From: an uncultured Clostridium sp.
GTDB lineage: Bacteria; Bacillota; Clostridia; TANB77; CAG-508
Direction of reading: 5' to 3'
Length of the DNA stretch: 34,529 nucleotides
Assembly (NCBI GenBank): GCA_948468505.1
Contig: CAOKJE010000016.1
Span: 1-34,529, forward strand
Positions 28,897 to 34,529 of the stretch are shown piece after piece. A program made the position numbers and the translations under genes. The first letter of the stretch is position 1, and every line of letters begins with the position of its first letter. A model generated the notes under the pieces. That model made no database searches and was not told where the DNA came from. It saw only the letters and a program-made list of their open reading frames with translations.

Positions 28897-29997
28897 ATGA
28901 GTCTAAACGAAATTACCAGACCAACTGTAATGGAAATAAACCTTCAAAACTTCAAGCACAACTTAGAGCAAATAAGAAAAATGATAAAATCGGCAACAAC
29001 CATCATGCCAATCATGAAGGCAAATGCCTATGGAACCTACCTAAACACAAAACTAGAAGTAGTAAACGAATTTGAAATCATAGGAGTAGCAACTGTAGAC
29101 GAAGGAGTAAATTTAAGAAAATTAGGATTTCAAAAAGAAATTTTTATATTAAACCAGCCAGCCATTAGTGAACTTGATAAAATGATAGAAAATGATTTAA
29201 TCATTGGTTTATCTTCCAAAGAATTCTTACAGGAAATACAAAAACAAAAAAGGCAAGTGAAAGCTCACCTAGAAATAGAAACAGGAATGGGAAGAACAGG
29301 AGTAGCCTTAATCGACATTCCAAAATGGTTACAGAAAATAGAAAAAACATCTACCATAAAAATAGAAGGAGTTTATACTCATTTATCAGTACCAGATACA
29401 GATAAACAATACACTAAAGATCAGCTAGCTATATTTCAAAAAGCAGTACAAACGATAAAAAGCAAACTACCAAAAATCAAATATATTCATGCTTTAGCGT
29501 CTAATGGCATCATAAATTTTCCAGAGGCTCAGTATAACTTAGTAAGACCAGGTCTACTTCTATATGGATACCAATCCCAAGAGGATATACAGAAAAAATT
29601 TAACCTAAAACCAGTAGCCAAACTAAAATCAAAAATAACTTTTATCAAAGAAGTAGAAAAAGAAACAAGTATTAGTTATGCTAGAACCTTTATAACCAAA
29701 AGAAAAAGCAAAATAGCAACCATTCCTATTGGCTATGCAGATGGGTTTCCAAGAAGTCTATCTAACAAAGGCGAGGTAGTAATCAATGAAAAAAAAGCAC
29801 CTATTATTGGTAAGGTTTGCATGGATAGTATTATGGTAGATGCAACCGATATAGAAGTGGTTAATGTGGGGGATGAGGTTTTCATTTGGGATAATGAAAA
29901 AATAACAGTAGATGATATTGCGCATCATTGTAATACCATCAATTATGAAATAATTAGTACAATAGGGGCAAGAGTACCAAGAAAATTTAAAAATTAA
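28897..29997 (+). CDS. alr: Alanine racemase
   Basis: 366-aa PLP enzyme producing D-alanine for peptidoglycan. The PLP-lysine motif is MKANAYGTYL (the usual motif is KANAYGHG), followed by VDEGVNLRK, THLSVPD, NLVRPGLLLYGY, PIGYADGFPRSL, GKVCMDSIMVDAT and the end ISTIGARVPRKF. ATG 28897 follows AATAGGAG; the in-frame upstream ATG 28876 overlaps the preceding gene and is less likely. No in-frame CGG. Terminator at 30032. Confidence 0.95.
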   Translation: MSLNEITRPTVMEINLQNFKHNLEQIRKMIKSATTIMPIMKANAYGTYLNTKLEVVNEFEIIGVATVDEGVNLRKLGFQKEIFILNQPAISELDKMIENDLIIGLSSKEFLQEIQKQKRQVKAHLEIETGMGRTGVALIDIPKWLQKIEKTSTIKIEGVYTHLSVPDTDKQYTKDQLAIFQKAVQTIKSKLPKIKYIHALASNGIINFPEAQYNLVRPGLLLYGYQSQEDIQKKFNLKPVAKLKSKITFIKEVEKETSISYARTFITKRKSKIATIPIGYADGFPRSLSNKGEVVINEKKAPIIGKVCMDSIMVDATDIEVVNVGDEVFIWDNEKITVDDIAHHCNTINYEIISTIGARVPRKFKN

Positions 29998-30031
29998 TTT
30001 GGAAAGCGAGAAAATAGGAAAGGAAAAAAGA

Positions 30032-30066
30032 CAGAAGCGGATAAATCCAAGACTTCTGCCTTTTTT
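30032..30066. terminator. Bidirectional terminator between alr and the SPFH gene
   Basis: ACAGAAG and CTTCTG arms with T runs on one side and A runs on the other, positioned between convergent genes. Confidence 0.8.
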
Positions 30067-30078
30067 ATAAATAATACT

Positions 30079-31002
30079 TTATTCTTTTTCTACTTTTTTA
30101 GAACTTTTTTTGTCAGTAACAACTTCCTTTAAAGCACCCAAAGAGCTAAGAGCGCTAGTTGCTTCAAAAGGAATAAATACTTTGTTAGCTTCACCTTTTG
30201 CAACTTCTTCTAAAGCTTCTAAAGATTTTAATTGAACTAGTTTATCATTTGGGTCAGCCTTTTTCATAGCATCATAAACCATTTGAATTTCTTTAGCTCT
30301 TGCATCAGCAACTTCTTTAATTGCTTGTGCTTCTCCGGCAGCTCTTCTAATTCTAGCTTCTTTATCAGCTTCAGCTTCTAAAATAGCTGCTTGTTTTTTA
30401 CCTTCTGCAATTGTAATAGAAGATTGTCTTTGTGCTTCTGCCTCCAAAATTAATGCTCTTTTATTTCTTTCTGCATTCATTTCCTTTTCCATTGCATCTC
30501 TAATATCAGCAGGTGGAGTAATGTCCTTAATTTCAACACGGTCAATCTTACATCCCCATCTATCAGTAGCTTCGTCTAAAACAAGTCTTAATTGATTGTT
30601 GATACCATCTCTTGAACTAAAGGTTTCGTCTAAGTCCATTTTACCAATAATATCACGAATGGTAGTGATGGCTAAGTATTCAATACCTTTCTTTAAACTT
30701 TGAATTTCATATACTGCTTTTGCAGGATCTGTTATTTGATAAAATACAACGGTATCAATTGTAATGGTAACATTATCTTTGGTAATAACGCCTTGAGGTG
30801 GTACATCCATGGTTTGTTGTTTTAAACTAACTACACTTCTAACATGGTCAAAAAAAGGAACAATAATGGTAAGACCAGCATCAGCTATCTTATAAAATTT
30901 TCCTAATCTTTCAATGATGTATACCTCAGCTTGTTTAACAATTTTAATAGACATTGCTGCAATCACTAAAATAATAACAAGTAAAATTAATAAAAATGCC
31001 AT
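30079..31002 (-). CDS. SPFH/stomatin-like membrane protein (QmcA-type)
   Basis: 307-aa band-7 protein: one N-terminal membrane helix (AFLLILLVIILVIAAMSIKI), SPFH core with VYIIERLGKFYKIADAGL, MDVPPQGVITKDNVTI and RDAMEKEMNAERNKRA, then a long Ala/Glu-rich coiled coil and the IPFEATSALSSLGAL end. Such proteins organise membrane microdomains and pair with NfeD, which is encoded just upstream here (64-base gap). TAAGGAGG precedes the ATG. The only CGG on the coding strand is off-phase (GCC GGA). Confidence 0.92.
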   Translation of the reverse strand: MAFLLILLVIILVIAAMSIKIVKQAEVYIIERLGKFYKIADAGLTIIVPFFDHVRSVVSLKQQTMDVPPQGVITKDNVTITIDTVVFYQITDPAKAVYEIQSLKKGIEYLAITTIRDIIGKMDLDETFSSRDGINNQLRLVLDEATDRWGCKIDRVEIKDITPPADIRDAMEKEMNAERNKRALILEAEAQRQSSITIAEGKKQAAILEAEADKEARIRRAAGEAQAIKEVADARAKEIQMVYDAMKKADPNDKLVQLKSLEALEEVAKGEANKVFIPFEATSALSSLGALKEVVTDKKSSKKVEKE

Positions 31003-31065
31003 AATATTTCTACCTCCTTAAAAATATATCATAATACAAGAGAAAAACTCTGTAAGTTAGATAAC

Positions 31066-31501
31066 TTAATTTTTAATTGGTGTAACAATTGCTTTTACAC
31101 CTTTGATTTCTTTAATCTCTACTTCGGTACCTTTAACAATATTTTCCTCGTTTAAACCTACTGCTGACCAAACTTCTCCATTTACCTTCACTTGACCAAT
31201 TGCTTTTACAGAATCAATATCTTGTGTTACAATTCCTGTTTTGCCAATATTAGAATAGACATTGGTCTTTATGTTAGCATCTTTTCGATTGACAAATTTT
31301 TGCACAAATGGTTTTGTGGCAAAAATTAAAATGCCAGAAGATATTACAAAGACTGTGGTTTGAACAATAATGTTGTCTGTAAAAAGGCTAGTTACCATAG
31401 CAAGTAAAGCTCCGAATAGCAAACCAAAAGATTAAAAATCCTATGGTTATGATTTCTATGATTAAACAAATTCCTGCAATGATTAGCCATATTTGCCACA
31501 T
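31066..31501 (-). CDS. NfeD-family membrane protein, +1 CGG shift on the minus strand
   Basis: 144 aa after correction. Start ATG 31501 with AAAGGAGG gives MWQIWLIIAGICLIIEIITI, then FWFAI; in-frame CGG (31414-31412) needs a +1 shift to FWFAI-G-ALLAMVTSLFTDN. A third helix follows, then the OB-fold C-terminal domain (GKTGIVTQDIDSVKAIGQVKVNGE, cited in part). The restored WFxIGAL motif is typical of NfeD. Paired with the SPFH gene downstream, as is usual. This is the only site on the minus strand, so strand-specific sequencing or assembly bias is not needed. Confidence 0.92.
31411..31414 (-). other. +1 frameshift site CGGA (site 15, nfeD)
   Basis: On the coding (minus) strand CGG follows ATT in frame; the zero frame reads CGG AGC TTT ACT TGC TAT GGT AAC then TAG. 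Skipping C restores FAI-G-ALLAM. Confidence 0.9.
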
Positions 31502-31533
31502 GGAAAAATCCTCCTTTGATACCAACTGTTACT

Positions 31534-31539
31534 ATTATA
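31534..31539 (-). promoter_or_regulatory. Likely -10 of the nfeD-SPFH operon
   Basis: TATAAT on the minus strand, about 33 bases before the nfeD start. The -35 is weak (TTTCTT), so this is tentative. Confidence 0.45.
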
Positions 31540-31659
31540 TCATATATTTATGAAAAAAGAAATAGTTTTATGTTGATTTTGAAAAATAACCAAATAAAAT
31601 TTTATTTTAACAAATTGGAGATAAGTTTACATCATATACGAATATATTGTCGATTTTTA

Positions 31660-31688
31660 TTGACAACCTATGTTTTTTTACCTATAAT
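31660..31688 (+). promoter_or_regulatory. Consensus promoter of the third prepilin-like gene
   Basis: TTGACA (31660-31665), 17-bp spacer, TATAAT (31683-31688): a perfect sigma-A promoter. TTGTC at 31648 and GACAA at 31662 form a small inverted repeat over the -35. Confidence 0.8.
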
Positions 31689-31773
31689 GTTTTTATAATA
31701 TAGCCTATGTAACAAGGTAAAAGAATAAAAAGATATACCAAGGATAAAATAATAAAAAACTAAGGAGGACTGT

Positions 31774-33575
31774 ATGAAAAATAAAGGAATTACGCTAATA
31801 GCACTAGTCATTACCATCATTCTATTACTAATCTTAGCAGGAATAACAATAGCAATGCTAACAGGGGAAAATGGAATTTTACGGAAAAGCAACAACAGCT
31901 AAAGAAAAAAATGCTGAAGTAGCAGCGAAAGAAAAAGTACAAATAGCAGTGATGGGAAGCTATGGGGAAGATGGTAAATTTGAAGAAGAGAAGTTTCGAG
32001 AAGAAATAAAAAACCAAGGTGGAGAAATTATAGAAGTAGAATCAACAGAGGAATATTTGGTAGTGGAGATAGATGGTTACAAAGCAAAAGTAGATAGAGA
32101 AACGGGAGAAATACTAGAATTTGAAAGTGCAAAAGGTGTTAAACCAGAAGTAGAAATTAATTTGTATCAAACCAATGGAAATAATTTAGAACTAGACACA
32201 AGTTATGAAAAAGTAGTAATAACAGTAAAAATACCAAATAAAGAAAGTTTGGGAACAATCGATGAAATTATAGTTAAAGATGCGAAAGGAACTGCTATCA
32301 ATAAAGAAACTTCAGTAATAGGAGAAGGAGAAGCAAGTTTTATCGTTGAAGGATATGGTAATTATACAATAACCGTAAAAGCAACGACAGAGGGAGAAAC
32401 TAGAACGATTACCATAACAAAAAAATTAAGACTAACATTAGATAAATGGGAAACAACAAATAAAGAAGATAAGGAATGGTATCATTATGGAAATGCAAAA
32501 ATACTAGAACCCAAAATAGTAGGACAAATGAATCCAGTAAAATATGTAGGACAAGAGCAAGAAGGCAACAAATGGGCAAATGCAACAACTGCAGATGGAA
32601 GTTTGTGGGTATGGATACCAAGGTTTGCCTATAAAATAACCGAAGGATATCATAGTAAAAGTGCAGGGAAAATTGAGGTAGCATTTTTAGACACAAATAA
32701 CAAGTTCTTAAATGGAGAAACAGGAACAGTCATACTTAATCCAAGTGAAACAGGTGCAGGAACAGAAAAATGGTTAGTCCATCCAGCTTTTACAGCAAAT
32801 GCGACAAATGGTGGAGGATTTGGAGAAATAGAAGGCTTATGGGTTCGGAAAATTTGAAGCAACAGGGACATCTAGTAATTTAAGCGTAAAACCAGGAGTA
32901 ACAAGTTTAAGAAATATGACATTTAATCAACTATACAAATTAGCAAGAACAAGTAAATTCGGAGAAAATGTAGACTTACGAAGCCATATGGCCAAAAACA
33001 GTGAATGGGGAGCAATTAGCTACCTAAGTTACAGTCAATATGGAACGAATGGAGACAAAGTAGAAAAAAACACAAGTAGCAGTTATTATACAGGTGCAAG
33101 TGATAACAAAGCAGTAATATATACAGCCAATAAAAAACAAAGTACAACAGGTAATGCAACAGGAGTATATGACTTAAATGGTGGAGCATGGGAATGTGTA
33201 GCATCTTATGTCAATAGTGGAAGTAGCAATTTAGCAACATATGGTGGAACAGCAAGTGGTGATTTATATGGTGCAAATGCAACAGAACGAAAAACAAGTA
33301 CAGAATACAAAATGGTATATGAAGGAAGTGGTAATCAATCAGCAGATTACGAAATAGCTAAAAAATATAAAGGAGATTCTGTGTACGAAATTTCGAATGC
33401 TTATGGCAGTAAGGAAGATTCGTGGTTTTCGTCACCTTCACAATTTCCCGTTACGAATAGTCCATTTTTTGGTCGTGGTGGGCGTGATCAAGGTTATTCT
33501 AGTATATTTTGTTTTACTAATGGCACAGGAAATAGCTTTAGTGGAACTTCCTTTCGCCCAGTATTGGCACCTTAG
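31774..33575 (+). CDS. Prepilin-like secreted protein with FGE/C-lectin-like C-terminus, two +1 CGG shifts
   Basis: 599 aa after correction. Prepilin-like N-terminus MKNKGITLIALVITIILLLI, then GENGIL; CGG 31882 needs a shift to GENGIL-G-KATTAKEKNAE. The ectodomain has a region like bacterial Ig or fibronectin modules (TITVKATTEGETRTITITKK), then VWIPRFAYKITEGYHS. CGG 32846 needs a second shift: EGLWV-G-KFEATGTSSN. The end contains GVYDLNGGAWECVASY, SPFFGRGGRDQGYSS and TSFRPVLAP, a C-type-lectin/FGE-like pattern. The final ~65 codons switch from A-ending to T/C/G-ending codons, like the sister protein at 12841. Ribosome site AAGGAGG. Ends with TAG. Probably a surface ligand-binding protein. 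Confidence 0.85.
31882..31885 (+). other. +1 frameshift site CGGA (site 13, prepilin-like protein)
   Basis: In-frame CGG after TTA; the zero frame ends at TAA six codons on. Skipping C gives GENGIL-G-KATTAKE. It is at the same protein position as site 7. Confidence 0.88.
32846..32849 (+). other. +1 frameshift site CGGA (site 14, prepilin-like protein)
   Basis: In-frame CGG after GTT; the zero frame reads CGG AAA ATT TGA. Skipping C gives LWV-G-KFEATG and opens the last 240 codons. Confidence 0.88.
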
Positions 33576-33601
33576 ATAAATAAAAATTTGAATAAAACCA
33601 A

Positions 33602-33641
33602 AAAAAATGCACATAACAATAAAAAGGAGTGTGCATTTTTT
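33602..33641 (+). terminator. Terminator of the third prepilin-like gene
   Basis: AAAAAATGCACA (33602-33613) pairs perfectly with TGTGCATTTTTT (33630-33641). The loop contains AAAAAGGAG, the only ribosome-site candidate for the following small ORF. Confidence 0.85.
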
Positions 33642-33642
33642 A

Positions 33643-33843
33643 ATGAAAAAAAACCAAGAAAAAGAAAAGCAAGTAGAATATGGAATAGCGGAAGTGGGGG
33701 AAGACGCTACCAAATACGGAGAATTCATATCCTCTTACTTTGCGTGGGTATCCTTGCCAGAACAAAAAGAAAAAGTAGGGGAGTTAGAGCAAATAACAAA
33801 AAAGAAAAAAGGCGAAAAACAGAAAAACAATACGAAAAAGTAA
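33643..33843 (+). CDS. Small hypothetical protein
   Basis: 66 aa, not recognised. It starts MKKNQEKEKQVEYGIAEVGE, contains YGEFISSYFAWVSLPEQ and ends in a lysine-rich tail. The possible ribosome site (AAAGGAG) lies in the loop of the preceding terminator, about 16 bases upstream of the ATG, closer if the hairpin is folded. Coding status is uncertain. No in-frame CGG. Confidence 0.45.
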   Translation: MKKNQEKEKQVEYGIAEVGEDATKYGEFISSYFAWVSLPEQKEKVGELEQITKKKKGEKQKNNTKK

Positions 33844-33890
33844 GAAAAAATAAGAAAATAAAACAAAATTGAAATAGAAAGGCAATAAAA

Positions 33891-33970
33891 AGTTAAAGAA
33901 GGTTAAAAAAATAATATTGAAAAAATCAATAAAACGAGTATAATAAAAATATAGGTCAAAGAAAGTCAAA
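33891..33970 (+). promoter_or_regulatory. ctsR promoter with two CtsR operator repeats
   Basis: TTGAAA (33917-33922) and TATAAT (33939-33944), spacer 16. Just downstream lies a CtsR heptad direct repeat GGTCAAA-GAA-AGTCAAA (33954-33970), matching the known operator. A degenerate copy AGTTAAA-GAA-GGTTAAA lies upstream at 33891-33907. The two boxes flank the promoter, indicating autoregulation. Confidence 0.85.
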
Positions 33971-34020
33971 GACAAAATAAAAATCAAAACAGAAAAAATA
34001 TAAACTAAAAAAGAAGGGAG

Positions 34021-34473
34021 ATGGAAAAAATGAGAATGTCGGACATCATAGAAGAATTCATAAAAGAACTATTTGAAGAAGAAGACAGCATCGAAATACA
34101 AAGAAACGAGTTAGCTGAGCAATTCAAATGTGTACCATCACAAATCAACTACGTAATAGCCACAAGATTTAAACCTTCGCAAGGGTACTATGTAGAAAGC
34201 AGACGAGGAGGTGGAGGGCACATCACCATCAAAAAAGTAAACAACGAAAAAGCAGAGTACATTATGCATATCATAAATAACATAGAAGGAGAAATAACCT
34301 CCAATGAAGTAGATATACTAATTAGTGACTTCTTAACATATAACATAATAGAGCCAAAAGAAGCCAAACTACTAAAAGTAGCAACCAGTGACAATGTCTT
34401 ACAATTAGACAAAGCGGAAAAAGACAAAGTAAGAGCGAGAATCTTAAAAAATATGTTACTAAATCTAGAGTGA
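34021..34473 (+). CDS. ctsR: CtsR heat-shock repressor
   Basis: 150-aa class III stress repressor controlling clp genes. The N-terminal winged helix is clear: MSDIIEEFIKELFEE, then CVPSQINYVIATRFKPSQGY and the DNA-binding glycine loop ESRRGGGGHITIKK. The C-terminal dimerisation and McsB-sensing part follows. ATG 34021 follows AAGAAGGGAG; the internal ATGs at 34030 and 34036 are possible. Ends with TGA, normal for length, supporting TGA as a stop. Usually heads the mcsA-mcsB-clpC operon, which would lie beyond the window. Confidence 0.95.
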   Translation: MEKMRMSDIIEEFIKELFEEEDSIEIQRNELAEQFKCVPSQINYVIATRFKPSQGYYVESRRGGGGHITIKKVNNEKAEYIMHIINNIEGEITSNEVDILISDFLTYNIIEPKEAKLLKVATSDNVLQLDKAEKDKVRARILKNMLLNLE

Positions 34474-34480
34474 TTTTTTG

Positions 34481-34515
34481 ACCATGATTTTGGGGACGGA
34501 GGAAAAAATCATGGT
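34481..34515. repeat. Hairpin repeat, GGGACGG loop class
   Basis: ACCATGATTTT and AAAATCATGGT form a long stem around a GGGGACGG-containing loop, right after ctsR. The loop resembles that of the hairpin at 12682, while the stem differs. Confidence 0.65.
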
Positions 34516-34529
34516 TATATAATAATTAA

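Noticed and set aside
31516-31698. 60-aa frame in the intergenic region before the third prepilin-like gene
   Set aside because: No ribosome site; it overlaps the promoters on both strands and is AT-rich without domain features.

Overview
The window looks like a chromosomal segment of a very AT-rich Gram-positive bacterium, probably an uncultured low-GC gut clostridium. Supporting signs are purine-rich AGGAGG ribosome sites, TAA-dominated stops, an FtsK/SpoIIIE-type translocase, CtsR, a YezG-like protein, and prepilin-like cell-surface proteins with a shared N-terminal helix. The exact lineage is inference.

The main result is a decoding anomaly. I examined every CGG trinucleotide against the reading frame of every gene I accept. 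I found 15 in-frame CGG triplets, 14 on the + strand and 1 on the - strand, spread over 10 unrelated genes. At all 15, the zero-frame reading ends soon afterwards, and skipping only the C restores the full-length protein, with glycine (GGN) at the junction. I found no in-frame CGG that reads as arginine. The 17 intact genes contain no in-frame CGG, although they do contain CGG in the other two phases and use AGA, AGG, CGT, CGC or CGA for arginine. After correction, lengths are integral and match their families (GpmI 512 aa, CarB 1059 aa, CarA 359 aa, NfeD 144 aa). The simplest reading is that CGG has no arginine tRNA in this organism and that CGGN works as a +1 frameshift (or four-base) glycine codon genome-wide. 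A sequencing artefact must still be excluded.

Layout. 1-5.9 kb: ftsK/spoIIIE, an unknown coiled-coil protein, and a beta-CASP RNase. 5.9-9.0 kb: a GH15 glucoamylase-like enzyme (three CGG sites), then a RAYT transposase flanked by REP hairpins. 9.1-10.1 kb: gap (GAPDH). 10.3-14.6 kb: two secreted prepilin-like proteins (DUF285 repeats; InlB B-repeats plus a sulfatase-modifying/C-lectin fold) with a decayed gene between them. 14.8-19.4 kb: carAB behind a leader peptide and terminator. 19.5-21.5 kb: an Rpn-type nuclease, a small unknown gene and a convergent XRE regulator. 21.7-26.7 kb: a glycolytic operon pgk-nudix-tpiA-gpmI-YezG-like, whose promoter is nearly identical to that of gap. 26.7-28.5 kb: a NifU-like scaffold and its GGGtGRT partner. 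28.6-31.5 kb: a small membrane protein and alr, then nfeD-SPFH on the other strand. 31.6-34.5 kb: a third prepilin-like protein, a small ORF, and ctsR behind two CtsR boxes.

Many genes are housekeeping, so a global decoding rule explains the data better than gene-by-gene regulation or decay. In several genes (carA, carB, gpmI, the NifU-like gene, ftsK) the catalytic or metal-binding half lies downstream of the shift, so the cell would depend on it.
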